A stretch of DNA of 64,000 nt from Diogma glabrata (GCA_963693315.1 OY856186.1:94266132-94330131), one strand, 5' to 3'. Shown: positions 33,801 to 40,279, counted from the first letter of the stretch. Made by a program: numbers and translations. Notes: generated by a model not told the origin, from the sequence alone.

Positions 33801-36146
33801 TAAAATATTGAAAAGGAGGACAAAAAGGAGGACACTTTTCGAGGAAGGACATAACCTACAAAAGGAGGACTGTCCTCCCTAAAGGAGGACGGTTGGTCAC
33901 CTTATATATCTTGTAAACATAGTCAACAAATTTTTTCTAGTTTTGTTTTTACGTTTAGAGGTGCAACTTTGTGATTTTTGTAAGTTTTTGGTTAAAAGTG
34001 AAATATTGTGTTGAAAAACAATATACAAATCAGTGATTAACGGTACAGAAAATCGAAGAAGCTGCAGAAAAATAATTTTTTGTTATAATAGTTTTTAATT
34101 TCAGGAAAAAACGGACGTGACTAAATCATAGAAGAAGAAGGAAGAACCATCTCTTTAAAAAATATTAATGCTTTATTAAATTAATTTTAATGCCTCCAAA
34201 AGTTTATAATTAATAAAATTCTAGTTTAAAACATGAAAATGGCTTTTAAAATACCACATTTTTCATTTGTTCTATATTTTATTCTGTGTTCTATACTATT
34301 TTTATTCTAAATATTCTGTACGGGTTTTACGCTCTATGTTCACATTGATTTCACTAACTCCATAATTGATTTCGATTATAATAAATAAGTAATCAATGAG
34401 TTCGACTATTCTATAGTAGTGAAGTGTCTGAAATTTGCAAATGAACTCTATCATTTCATCAGTGATGAATCTTTTATGAAAATTCACTAATTATTTCGTC
34501 GGTTTGTTGGTAGTGAAATCCCTGATGTGGTTCATTGATCATTCATGAACTCACTGTTTTATCATTCATGAGTTTCCGATAGATATTCATCAATAACTTC
34601 ATGCGTTCCATAATACTGATATTCATCAATAACTTCATACGTTCCATAATACTGATATTCATCAATAACTTCATGAGTTCCATAATACTGATATTCATCA
34701 ATAACTTCATGAGTTCCATAATACTGATATTCATCAATAACTTCATGAGTTCCATAATACTGATATTCATCAATAACTTCATGAGTTCCATAATACTGAT
34801 ATTCATAATGAAGTTCAGCATGGTTTTCATTGAAACATTCATTAGAAGAGAAGAGCATATACAGAAGTAAATAAGTGAATTCACATCACAAGATCATATA
34901 CGTTTCATGGAATAGGTAATGATGATTTTCATGATGAACTATTGTATGAATTCACTAATTCTCTGTTACTAGGGTAAATTCTTTTCTCCATTCCTCGTAT
35001 TAGAAATTAGGGAAGTAATAGGCAAATAAAATGATAGTATTAGAAATAGAATTAAGTTGACTGTGTTTCACGAAAAAAGTGTTTCAATAGAGCAATGTGT
35101 GTGACATATTTTAAATTTTAAAACCAGGTATTGTAATAAAAATGTTCATTGCCATTTGTTTCCAATGATTTTGAAGTATTTTTCGTACCCTATTTCCAAT
35201 TTTTATATTAAGGTATTTCGAAAAATCGTGATGTTAAAAGGGGTATAATACCCCAAAAGAGGTAGGTCTGGCCACCCTAGATGCACTCTATTGAGCCAGT
35301 CAACGGTAGCATCTTCAATTTTATATAGTTATGTATACTATTCATTGATGATGCTATGTTGTTGCTTGCTCAAAAAAACGAGTATCTAAATAATTTTATA
35401 CGTGAAAGGTACTATATAAATCATAAAGGTACTTCCTACATTTTATATGATTAAGGTATCAAGGTGATATATTCACTAGCTGGATAACATTATTGACAAT
35501 TACATTTTAGTGTTGTTTCTGCAAATTATTTAAAACAAATTTGCTATTATTTAATTGATGTTCTCCATCTTATCATGACACATTGGTCTATATGTCATAT
35601 TTTATTTTGTAGAATATATTGAATGAGAATTTATTAGAATTTATTGATAGAATTTATTGTTTATTAAGGTGCATCTCTATTGTTGAATTCAGATGATTGC
35701 TAAAAATCTATTTGATTGTTTGAATTACATAAGACAATTGACACTTGTTTTCTATTTAAGATTACATATTACATAAATAAGCAATTGATCTTGACGTTTC
35801 TTTATTTATTTTGTTTCGAGATTAAATGTTATCTAAATGAAAATGTTAATATGTGCAAATGTTATTGTAAAACAGATTTACTTACATCTAGGTCAATATT
35901 ATTAACAAGTATTTGTCCAGGTATTAGTAGGTCAATGTAATTACTTGATGCATTTGAATTAGGAAAATGACTTAAAACTGTGACCTCATGACCAATTTCA
36001 GCCAACTCTTTCAAAATTGGTTCAAAAAATAAGAAATGCGATAAACCAGGATGTGGAAATAACCCCAATATTCGTAAAGACTTCACCGAGGTCACAAATG
36101 TCATCACAACGATTAGGCATAACTTATAGTTACATGTAGTCCTCAT
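9616..36146 (-). CDS. UGT: UDP-glycosyltransferase gene, 5 coding exons, 516 aa, with a 24.8-kb first intron
   Basis: The product would be an ER-membrane UDP-glycosyltransferase that moves a sugar from UDP-sugar to small lipophilic acceptors in detoxification, pigmentation or hormone inactivation. The exons join as 36146..35886, 11089..10716, 10653..10455, 10395..9956 and 9892..9616. All introns have GT-AG ends and the phases (0, 2, 0, 2) fit, giving 517 codons with the stop. Features in order: signal peptide (about 1-23); GLFPHPGLSHFLFFEP with the likely catalytic His37; ELFNSDC near residue 143 with a candidate partner Asp; FISWGSMIRAS; the UGT signature at about 345-388 (KWLPQ, HGG, EAVHCGVP, GDQ); and a C-terminal hydrophobic anchor at about 480-502 followed by a basic tail. 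The length is normal for insect UGTs. The exon 1 to exon 2 link is inferred from phase and family fit across a TE-filled intron. Confidence 0.9.
9956..10395 (-). CDS. UGT: UGT exon 4 (UDP-sugar binding signature)
   Basis: The exon opens after ttgccag with ELQRILDTADNGVIFISWGS and contains the full UGT signature, including WLPQLEILCHPNV, SHGG and GDQFSNCA. It ends MEPE at the donor gtgagt (9950-9955). It accounts for most of the Rossmann-like nucleotide-sugar-binding domain. The introns on each side are 59 and 63 bp. Confidence 0.94.
10455..10653 (-). CDS. UGT: UGT exon 3
   Basis: The acceptor ttttctag precedes ggtatac. The frame reads VYNEPATDALIKKRFGND and continues to SLVLVNQHFSYSGSKPL and VVEIGGIHIGKLKPIDH, the inter-domain region of UGTs. 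The donor gtaattg begins at 10454. The upstream intron is 62 bp (10654-10715). Confidence 0.93.
10716..11089 (-). CDS. UGT: UGT exon 2
   Basis: The acceptor catttctag ends at 11090. The frame opens with RVIYKSWIRKQINMFFAI, about 13 codons upstream of the first Met. It carries the conserved NACEL, YDIVLLELFNSDC and LSSSALLPW blocks of the acceptor-binding domain. The donor is gtataacc at 10715. Phase 0 entry matches the phase 0 end of exon 1. Confidence 0.93.
11567..11949 (+). mobile_element. Possible solo LTR (gypsy-like)
   Basis: The segment looks like a retrovirus-type LTR. It has a TATA-like tatataagagg at about 11617, an AATAAA at about 11855, the block tttagtgatcgaact and an end at aacgttaca. 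The gypsy LTR at 26826 shares that order (gtatataagg, ttaataaaac, cagtgatcgaact, aaaacgtaaca). No internal region or second LTR is adjacent, and no target duplication is clear, so the boundaries are approximate. Confidence 0.38.
11950..12789. other. UGT intron 1 sequence without recognised element
   Basis: AT-rich DNA with no credible ORF or repeat. Only scattered low-complexity stretches are seen. Confidence 0.4.
12790..13320 (+). mobile_element. Left end of an outer hAT-like element (CCCG-rich terminus)
   Basis: The terminus starts aaggtgaccagacgtcccgc and carries repeated gtcccg / cgggac motifs (12803-12880), a common layout of hAT subterminal repeats. It is interrupted at 13320 by another hAT element. 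A transposase C-terminal remnant in the same orientation at 16040-16275 is a likely continuation. The right terminus was not found and seems lost. Confidence 0.6.
13470..14585 (+). pseudogene. 5'-truncated LINE reverse transcriptase with poly(A) tail
   Basis: Homology begins abruptly at PQGSALSPTLFLLYINDLL (about 13473). It includes the catalytic FADDSTLHASH at about 13557, SVRLLGVEIENNMKW, FIRPCMEYCSHIWGG and HRRDVADLTVFYKY. A one-base shift just before FWNALLAW (about 14310) moves the C-terminus into another frame that ends near 14532. The 3' untranslated part (tgacacatattgtaattcct) ends in an A run at 14571-14585. The start inside RT motif B and the A tail are classic marks of target-primed reverse transcription with 5' truncation. 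Confidence 0.88.
14586..14700 (+). mobile_element. Short LINE 3'-tail copy (tatcttcggatattcaga family)
   Basis: About 115 bases containing gcatggtatcttcggatatt, taacactaaa-like and aacatgcctaacattgaata, ending in an A run. The same tail is found at the end of the 4926-7905 LINE and as solo copies at 19618-19705 and 51660-51796. It sits directly behind the A tail of the truncated LINE. Confidence 0.7.
14706..14767 (-). repeat. CGGGAC-rich terminal fragment
   Basis: The segment contains three cgggac motifs and ends gcaacctt. Its reverse complement starts aaggttgcaaagcgtcccg, resembling the outer hAT end at 12790 (aaggtgaccagacgtcccg). It looks like an opposite terminus of that family stranded inside the 13321-15713 element. 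Confidence 0.5.
15474..15525. repeat. Perfect 24-bp-arm hairpin
   Basis: The left arm aatgtataagattgaaggct (continuing gttt) pairs perfectly with aaacagcc...tacatt across a tttt loop. The symmetry stands out within a decayed element and could be a recent template-switch palindrome. Confidence 0.9.
16040..16275 (+). pseudogene. hAT transposase C-terminal (dimerisation) remnant
   Basis: The plus frame reads DEVSLLKKYIDKEKVKVWES, NKWLEIFHYFETNHIPYNNV and, after a frameshift near 16210, NAATERVFSTVKKV, then TAG where Trp is usual, then TSEKS. The NAATERVFS block is the conserved hAT dimerisation motif. The rest of the transposase is missing or unrecognisable. It is probably part of the outer hAT whose left end is at 12790. 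Confidence 0.8.
16651..17942 (-). mobile_element. Complete mariner element (irritans-like), 1292 bp
   Basis: The terminal repeats are acaggtcgttcaataagtcc (left) and, read inward on the other strand, ctaggtcattcaataagtcc (right), both continuing gtaggat. TA dinucleotides flank both sides (16649-16650 and 17943-17944), as expected for mariner insertion. The single gene inside fills most of the element. Size and layout are those of a full-length mariner. Terminal repeats are well preserved, so the insertion is young relative to the hAT it splits. Confidence 0.95.
16718..17764 (-). CDS. Mariner transposase, 348 aa, DD34D
   Basis: The full-length frame encodes the cut-and-paste transposase that binds the element's terminal repeats and inserts at TA. 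The N-terminal half has the two helix-turn-helix segments (about 1-110). The catalytic domain shows TMDETW (Asp about 158), HQDNAPCH (Asp about 252) and YSPDLAPSDFF (Asp about 287), with the 34-residue DD34D spacing. The C-terminus RCIALEGNYVE and the length match irritans-subfamily proteins such as Himar1. The linker motif usually WVPxEL reads NLLPRELT here, so Trp and Val are both replaced by Leu. A Pro in the SGRP motif is Gln. The protein may be made but weakened. Confidence 0.95.
   Translation of the reverse strand: MEKSEFRILIKHCFLMKKNTVETKQWLDKHYPNSAPSRQMVEKWMAEFKCGRTSTKDAERSGRQNEAVIPENIKKIHKLVMNDRKLKVHEIADIVKVADGSVFTILHEHLGMRKLCANLLPRELTVDQKQQRIDASEESLALLNRNKREFYRRYVTMDETWLHNYTPESKRQSAEWTAVDEPNPKRAKTQQSAGKVMASVFWDTNGIIFIDYLQKGTTINSEYYCELLDRLKAEIAKKRPHLQKKKVLFHQDNAPCHRSMKTMAKLNELGFELLTHPPYSPDLAPSDFFLFSDLKRMLAGKKFKSNDEVIAETEAYFDEKEKSYYKSGIEKLENRYTRCIALEGNYVE
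18000..18270 (-). pseudogene. hAT transposase C-terminal remnant (split by mariner)
   Basis: The minus frame reads NSLSKDINIFESTGKITINL and IKPTCNENERN, then a degraded stretch and LNDKSLD, which matches the hAT dimerisation region (the usual form has IKPTSxxxERNFS and NDKSLDAL). A stop follows. Upstream transposase parts are absent. Confidence 0.7.
18365..18605 (-). mobile_element. tRNA-derived SINE, copy 1
   Basis: On the minus strand a pol III-like head has an A-box-like ggcgtaatcgatagcg and a B-box-like cttcgaatccc about 60 bases later. A shared body follows: ggagttttnnctgagaaa, then tttgaattgaaaa and cttgagttta. The copy at 59094-59335 has the same order of blocks and the same upstream tttcaactttgaaat. 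The layout is that of a tRNA-derived SINE, with a head resembling arginine-type tRNA (nnaatggatagcg). No terminal duplication was confirmed. Confidence 0.75.
18606..19617. repeat. Two diverged ~288-bp direct repeats in AT-rich DNA
   Basis: The phrase cgttcaatctttacaac begins both at 18848 and 19136, each followed by ttgcccataac, a T-rich stretch and gttcgaagt. The region ends gtaccgttttt...aagtacggaaccct (about 19542-19573), itself a loose inverted repeat (gtaccg / cggaac). No gene is recognised. Confidence 0.6.
19618..19705 (+). mobile_element. Solo LINE 3'-tail copy
   Basis: The segment reads gcatgatatcttcggatatt, then cagagacgtt and taacactaaacctgcctaac, the same tail as at 14586-14700 and 51660-51796. 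The A tail is eroded. Confidence 0.7.
19706..20834. other. UGT intron 1 sequence, no recognised element
   Basis: Frames are short and none matched a known family. A small direct repeat (gatcaaaaactcatcaaaga, about 20240-20270) is the only structure seen. The segment could be old mobile DNA past recognition. Confidence 0.35.
20835..23194. mobile_element. 2.36-kb foldback element with ~1-kb inverted arms
   Basis: The left end tagaccgggaggcagcgttg is matched by the right end caacgctgcctcccggtcta. Close complementarity runs from 20835 to about 21850 and back from 23194 to about 22190, leaving a spacer of about 340 bases. TAA flanks both ends (20832-20834, 23195-23197). Each arm is built from related units: tggcggggggtctcccgaac at about 21238 recurs as tggtggggggtcccccaaac at about 21680 and again at about 22125, a period near 442. 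No transposase is present. A diverged non-palindromic relative lies at 49645-50605. Confidence 0.9.
23195..23424. other. Spacer between foldback element and LINE
   Basis: AT-rich, nothing recognised. Confidence 0.3.
23425..25173 (+). pseudogene. 5'-truncated LINE reverse transcriptase (FADDSTLHKS family), multiple frameshifts
   Basis: The copy starts in the pre-RT linker (about 23425). It reads DKIPPVILKTFSKEVAP, NYRPIAL, VIALDISKAFDRIWH, then the catalytic FADDSTLHKSF at about 24233, SIRLLGVTISNDLLW, CMEYCCQVWGAASV-type, HRRTVADLVVFYKY and TWNALPESIV, ending near 25097. Frames break at about 23840, 23900, 24170 and 24650, and part of motif B (PQGS) is lost. The 3' tail ttgtgacacattttgtaatt ends in an A run (25159-25173). 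The scrambled cluster at 59.4-61.5 kb is the same family. Confidence 0.88.
25174..26149. repeat. Tandem ~145-bp repeats and flank, homologous to 36970-37790 plus 40280-40510
   Basis: Units carry ttttgacacacttgacaa, tttttgacaaacttataatg, a caataataataa stretch and ccaaaaaattgggtaaa-like, repeated about four times. A common flank follows (agatttcgtnggttgtgac, gtgggggtaagaatttcact). The same order is found inside the 36738-40806 element. This copy has no RTE LINE in the corresponding place, so it approximates the empty site. The AGATCT-rich ends are missing here. Confidence 0.75.
26150..26567. mobile_element. MITE, CACTGAAAAAAA family, copy 1
   Basis: The ends are cactaaaaaaaacatgt and, at the right, tttttttttcagtg. 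A 2-bp tg flanks both sides. It shares gaaatgcagttgtctcaacc, gttgagacaatcac and aataataaactgcca with copy 2 at 43048-43500, in the same order throughout. It has no coding capacity, so it is a non-autonomous DNA element. Confidence 0.85.
26568..26825. other. AT-rich spacer
   Basis: No recognised feature. The 4-mer atag at its right end is the target duplication of the LTR element. Confidence 0.3.
26826..27454 (+). repeat. 5' LTR
   Basis: Direct repeat of 29826-30469. It holds a TATA-like gtatataagg (about 27072) and an AATAAA-type signal (ttaataaaacc, about 27337), the expected promoter and polyadenylation parts of an LTR. Confidence 0.95.
27490..29814 (+). pseudogene. Gag-protease polyprotein with N-terminal SAP domain, three in-frame stops
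   Basis: A single reading frame of 775 codons runs without any frameshift but with stops at 28396-28398 (TAG, probably from CAG), 28912-28914 and 29224-29226 (both TAA). Domains in order: a SAP-type motif (DLKVLDLKKELEQRGLA, about residues 5-38); a coiled coil (about 85-200); the gag capsid-like part (PPSYDGTTFFGIFKFQFE onward); two CCHC zinc knuckles (CWVCDEEGHMAREC about 401, CWICRKSGHISQDC about 449); and a retropepsin with LDTGSARTFV (catalytic Asp about 523) and VILGMDFM. A basic tail follows and the frame ends just before the 3' LTR. Polymerase and integrase are absent. Confidence 0.9.
29826..30469 (+). repeat. 3' LTR
   Basis: It matches the 5' LTR almost base for base. It is 15 bp longer because of a small insertion near 30150 (atttaaaagtagtttttg). 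Confidence 0.95.
30470..31169. other. AT-rich stretch containing a short MITE
   Basis: Apart from the element at 30633-30806 and a doubled aatatcgcaccccaa (about 30520-30562), nothing is recognised. Confidence 0.35.
30633..30806. mobile_element. 174-bp MITE with TACCCT termini
   Basis: The left end taccctgccgaatattctt pairs loosely with the right end aagaatttttgctagggta. The interior repeats catgatcatgatcat, aagatcat and taggatcc. It resembles the TACCCTAGTAA ends of the 32788-34975 element. No target duplication is clear. Confidence 0.55.
31170..31629 (-). pseudogene. PIF/Harbinger transposase fragment (5' exon, frameshifted)
   Basis: The frame reads YRTKWVRELHADRG, ENDPELFNNFLRMSAEHFGN and then, after a shift near 31370, KAITAAERLAVTLPFLATGDS, continuing to HIIEEICDAIYEKLEDEYFQ at a donor-like ctttcag-gtaaat (31170). 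These are the conserved N-terminal blocks of Harbinger nuclease/HARBI1-type proteins (FLRMS and AERLAVTLRFLATG in the usual form). The catalytic DDE exon is missing from the window. A stop interrupts just after GDS. Confidence 0.82.
31780..32050 (-). mobile_element. Harbinger-like 5' terminal region
   Basis: Read on the minus strand the end is aagccgtctttacactattg, typical of Harbinger-type termini, flanked by TAA. Dense cattgcaatg / caatgaca repeats follow inward and lead to the transposase exon. The other terminus was not found. Confidence 0.55.
32096..32743. mobile_element. 648-bp MITE with GGGGTGCGTTTCGAAA termini
   Basis: The left end ggggtgcgtttcgaaa is matched by the right end tttcgaaacgcacccc. 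Both sides then carry a ggttaaccncggttaa-like block. No coding frame. The terminal sequence suggests a hAT-like non-autonomous element, but an 8-bp duplication is not clear. Confidence 0.8.
33042..33903. mobile_element. 862-bp non-autonomous TIR element with 9-bp target duplication
   Basis: The ends aaggtgacca and tggtcacctt are inverted. Both flanks show the identical 9-mer atatatctt (33033-33041, 33904-33912). Subterminal aggaggac motifs cluster near both ends. The middle (about 33170-33370) is a degenerate string of atcgaaa / accgaaaatca words. A 9-bp duplication points to a Mutator-like or related superfamily rather than classic hAT, but no transposase supports either. Confidence 0.85.
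34582..34808. repeat. 36-bp minisatellite, six units plus a partial
   Basis: The unit gatattcatcaataacttc...ccataatact repeats at exactly 36 bp from 34582 (34618, 34654, 34690, 34726, 34762, 34798). Units differ at one or two positions. The period is a multiple of three, so several frames stay open through it, but none looks like a real gene. Confidence 0.95.
34976..35885. other. UGT intron 1, 5' portion without recognised element
   Basis: AT-rich, no gene or repeat recognised. It leads to the donor of UGT exon 1. Confidence 0.4.
35886..36146 (-). CDS. UGT: UGT exon 1 (signal peptide and catalytic His)
   Basis: There are 87 codons from the ATG at 36144-36146. A hydrophobic signal sequence (LCLIVVMTFVTSVKS) is followed by LRILGLFPHPGLSHF and GHEVTVLSHFP, diagnostic of the UGT N-terminus. 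The donor gtaagt (35880-35885) follows the codon for Asp87 exactly in phase 0. The only matching downstream exon in the window lies 24.8 kb away. No other UGT exon 1 was seen in between. Confidence 0.92.
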
Positions 36147-36158
36147 TTGAATTACTGT
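36147..36158 (-). other. Probable 3' splice site of a 5'-UTR intron just upstream of the UGT ATG
   Basis: Eight bases before the ATG the minus strand reads tttatttacag then taattcaa, a good acceptor with a pyrimidine-rich lead. This suggests that the UGT transcript starts in a non-coding exon further upstream (above 36158). No promoter could be placed. Confidence 0.5.
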
Positions 36159-36737
36159 AAATAAACATAAAAAAGTTCATTAAACCATAGATTAATTATT
36201 GATTAAATTAACAGGGAATTCCAAAATTCACAGAAAAGTATTTGTTTTCCAGGCTGTGAAAAACTCGGTTTGTGCGAATATAGCATCGTCTTATTGAAAC
36301 CACATCCATTTGACGTCCATATCTTGCAGTTGAGGTACAAAAACTGGATTATATTATCCCGAAGCTCATTAACTATATCCGTCTGATATAATTCTTGAAG
36401 AAGATTGTTACAATGATGCCTCAAACAGTCACATGTTGTTGGCTTTTCTGAGCCCAAAATGTAACAATTTTGTCAACTTACAAAGCCATTAAGTTGAAAA
36501 AATATGTACAAAAAATACAAACGTGTAGTTGCTAAACCTTTAATGTTTTTCAGGTATTGCTTAACAATGAAAACGTGTTGTTTTTCGGTGTAGTACTCCA
36601 TTTTTAAAATTTTCAACTGATAGCAGCCACATAGTATATCGGTTGTTGACAGCAGAATTTACCGCACAAATGGCCCACAGTTTTAATCTGAGTTTAATTT
36701 GTAACATGTAACATTTAACGATATAAACTTGATTAGC
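36159..36737 (-). other. Region upstream of UGT exon 1
   Basis: This probably holds the 5'-UTR intron and perhaps the promoter of the UGT. An 84-codon minus-strand frame (36203-36457) is Cys-rich but matches nothing I recognise and is probably chance. No TATA box or initiator could be placed with confidence. Confidence 0.3.
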
Positions 36738-37099
36738 TATCCGGGAAAAAATACAGAGATCTTATCAGATCTGCGTTCGTTAGCAGATCTGCGTAGATCT
36801 GCATTTTGGAACATATCTACAACGATCTGCGTAGATCTCCTTAGATCAAAACAGATCTGTATAGATATGTTCCAAAATGCAGATCTTCTTGGATCTACAC
36901 AGATCTTCTTTGATACATTTAGATCTGCTTCGATCTATCAAGATCTTATTTGATCTAACAAGATCCTATTTATTAAAAATAAACTTTAAACAAAATAGAA
37001 CCGACTTCAGAAAAAACAAACTAGGCACAAAAAAGTGGAATTCCAAAAATATTTCAAAAACTATAACAAGTTCAAAAATTTCCATGTCCAATTTCATTT

Positions 37100-37640
37100 T
37101 CAATTACATTTACGTCATAAAAACAGCTAGATTTTTTTTCCAAAAATTGACATTATTTTTTTGGCAAACTTATAATGCCATAATTCTCAATAATAATAAT
37201 AAAATTTCATGTCATACAAATTATTAATTTTATTTTTTTCCAAAAAATTGGGTAAAAAAGTAAATAAAAATTTTTCTTTTGACACACTTGACAACATTTT
37301 TTTGACAAACTTATAATGCCATAATTCGCAATAATAATAATAAAATTTCATTTCAAATTCAAACAAATAATTAATTTTATTTCTTTCCAAAAAATTGGGT
37401 AAAAAAATAAATAAAAATCTTTCTTTTGACACACTTGACAACATTTTTTTGACAAACTGATGATGCCATACTTTTCAATAATAATAATAAAATTTCATTT
37501 CAAACAAATAATTAATTTTATTTTTTTTCCAAAAATTGCGTAAAAAAATAAATAAAAATCTTTCTTTTGACACACTTGACAACGTTTTTTTGACAAACTT
37601 ATAATGCAATATCTAGATTTTGGTCTCACATATCAGTCTC
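37100..37640. repeat. Tandem ~145-bp repeat array, about four units
   Basis: Units share ttttgacacacttgacaac, ttttttgacaaacttataat, caataataataataaaattt and ccaaaaaattgggtaaaaaa. The array is the counterpart of 25300-25700. Confidence 0.85.
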
Positions 37641-37838
37641 GACCATCAAGATTTCTCCAAATTCAATGTTCCTATTAGTAATCACTTAAAATGAATGTTT
37701 TTTAAGCAAAAAATATGCAAATTTCCCTGTTTTGACACACTTCCGGTACAGTTATCGAACACATCGTCCTTTCGGATCTTCCCATTGAGTAAACCTATTT
37801 TTAGAAAAAAAAATTTTTGAAATCCGTTTATCTGTTTT

Positions 37839-40279
37839 TAGGCTTGCATCATACCAGCAACAATAACGGTTTTCGCGCAGCCGAGCTGGCTATGATGTAT
37901 GATCTAGTAATTTCCAGCACTTTCTTCCCTCACAAGAGAATTCACAAAGCAACGTGGAAATCAAATGACGGAAGAACAGAAAATCAAATCGATCACGTCA
38001 TGATCTCTAAGAGACACTCTACAAGTGTAACTGACGTTCGATCATACAGAGGTGCTGATATGGACACCGATCATATGCTTGTCATCTTTAAGTACAATTG
38101 CAAATTATCATCTACATTTAACAGACAAGCAAAAAAGACCGTGCGCTGGAATGTCGAAGCATTTAAACATCCGGAAACGCTGAATAGATATCAGGAAATA
38201 ATAACACAAAACATAGAAGAGCATGACATCTCTTCTGAGATGCCATTAAACATACAAGAAGAATGGCAAACGCTTCAATCAACCATTATAGCCGCAGCAC
38301 AAACTACAATCGGAAAACGACCACCGAAATCACACAACGAATGGTTTGACGACGAATGCCGCCAATCCGTTGAAAATAAACAAAAACTGCGAGAAAAATG
38401 GTTAACAAGGAACACCCGAAGCTCCCAAGCTGATTATCTATGCGCCAGAAAAGCCTCAGCAAAACTTCTACGTAAAAAGAAACGCGAACACATGAAGAGC
38501 TGCATCGAAAACATCAACCTACATGCGGCCAACGGAAATTCAAAAGAGTGCTTTGCCAATGCACGGAATCTGACAAAAGATTTCCACCCAAGATCTACAG
38601 CCATCAAAAATGAAAACTATGAACTTACAACAAGTGAACGCGATGTGCTGGCAGTGTGGCGATCCCACTTTCAAGACCTACTGAATAGAACGAATGAAGT
38701 TCATCCTATTCGAGCAATTGCTCCGTCAAATGAGGAGATTTTTGTCCCTTACCCAGCAATAGAAGAAGTGGAAGCTGCCATTAAAAACTTAAAAATGGCA
38801 AATCACCAGGTTTCGATGGTATTCCCGCAGAACTTTTGAAAAATGGAGGAGCAGCTCTGGTCTCACGTATATATGATCTGATTCTTGCAATCTGGGACCA
38901 AGAAGAACTACCTGCTGAATGGAAAACAGCTCTCATTGTTCCGCTGCATAAGAAAGGTGACCGTCTAAAGTGTGCGAATTATCGTGGCATCGCACTGTTG
39001 AACACTGCATATAAAATACTAGCTAATGTCGTACTTGCTCGACTCATCCCGTTCGCGGAATCTATCATCGGTGACTTTCAGTGTGGTTTTCGTCCCAACC
39101 GTTCAACCACAGATCAATGTTTTACCTTAAGGATGATTCTAGAAAAATGTTGGGAGTACAACATCAGCATTCACCAGCTCTACGTTGATTTCAAGCAAGC
39201 ATATGATAGTATCATCCACGAAAACCTTTGGTCCGCACTCATATGCCTTGGCATCCCAGAGAAACTTGTTTCTCTGTGCAAACTCACAACATCGGGATCA
39301 AATTGTAGAATAGTAATCGAAGGGTCAGTTTCTGATCCTTTCGATATAACATCAGGTGTTCGACAAGGTGATGCACTCGCGCCCGTACTGTTTAATTTGG
39401 CGCTGGAGTACGCGATAAGAAAAAGCCGAATTGAGACACAAAACTGCATATATAACAAATCTAGTCAAGTTCTAGTCAAGTTCGTCTCGGACGTAGAACA
39501 AGCGATATTAAGGATAGTCTCTCTCAGCTTGAAAGAAATGCTAAACGACTTGGATTATGCATCAACACCGGCAAAACCAAAGTGTTAACAACATCTAAGA
39601 ACATACCTCCCGGAAATCTGGATGCTGGCGACTATGAAATGGAACGCGTGGAAAACTTCAAATACCTCGGGTCTGTAATAACATCGTCAAATGACATGCA
39701 GGCAGATGTCAAAGCCCGTGTCTCTGCCGCATACAGAGTTTTCTACGCATACTCAAAACTTCTGCGATCAAAATATCTTTCGCGGTCGTGTAAACTCACA
39801 CTTTACAAAGCATTAATTCGACCTGTGCTTACATTTGGAAGTGAAAGTTGGACACTGACTTCCTCCGATTGTAGAATTTTATCAACTTTCAAGAGGAAGG
39901 TCATACGAACAATTTATGGTCCATGTAAAGTTGCTGAAAATCAGTATAGAATCCGAATGAATCACGAAATCAGACAGCTTCTTGGAGGCTGTGATGTAAT
40001 CGGATTTATTAAATCCAACCGGATTAGATGGTTTGGTCATGTAGAAAGGGCTCCATTGGATAGAATGATAAAAAAAGCGTCCCAACAACAACCAGCTGGT
40101 GTTCGTGGAAGAGGAAGACCTAGACAACGCTGGCGTGATGACATCATCCAAGACCTTCGTGATATAGGATGTCGAAACTGGGGTCAACTGGTCATGGAAC
40201 GAGATAATTGGAAGCTGATTGCACAGACGGCAAAATCCCTCCATGGGATGTAAACGCCAGAGAGAGAGAGAGAAAGAGA
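37839..40279 (+). pseudogene. RTE/BovB-type LINE, 5'-truncated, with 13-bp target duplication
   Basis: The endonuclease C-terminus (IHKATWKSNDGRTENQIDHV) is followed by the RT: LHKKGDRLKCANYRGIAL, CGFRPNRSTTDQCF, LYVDFKQAYDSI and GVRQGDALAPVLFNLALE. The RTE C-terminal part reads RWFGHVERAP and GRGRPRQRWRDDI, ending at 40253, then an agagag microsatellite tail, usual for RTE. Frameshifts lie at about 38800 and 39580. At the place of the [FY]ADD box the frame reads FVSD (39481-39492), and residues after it are missing. The repeat gtttatctgtttt flanks the insertion (37826-37838, 40280-40292). Confidence 0.93.

Larger units (their letters stand above)
32788..34975. mobile_element. TIR element with TACCCTAGTAA ends, containing another element
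   Basis: The ends taccctagtaa (32788-32798) and ttactagggta (34965-34975) are perfect 11-bp inverted repeats. The body is AT-rich with many attcactaatt / atgaattcat motifs and the 36-bp tandem array. The 33042-33903 element is nested within. No transposase is recognised and no target duplication is sure. Confidence 0.55.

Noticed and set aside
34543..34884. Two overlapping minus-strand frames of 98-113 codons with 12-residue peptide repeats, resembling a repetitive protein.
   Set aside because: They are the 36-bp minisatellite read in different frames. The open frames follow from the period being a multiple of three; no start context, domain or splice support.
36203..36457. An 84-codon Cys-containing minus-strand frame upstream of UGT exon 1.
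   Set aside because: No family match, and it cannot join exon 1 through a clear donor. Kept only as part of the upstream region.
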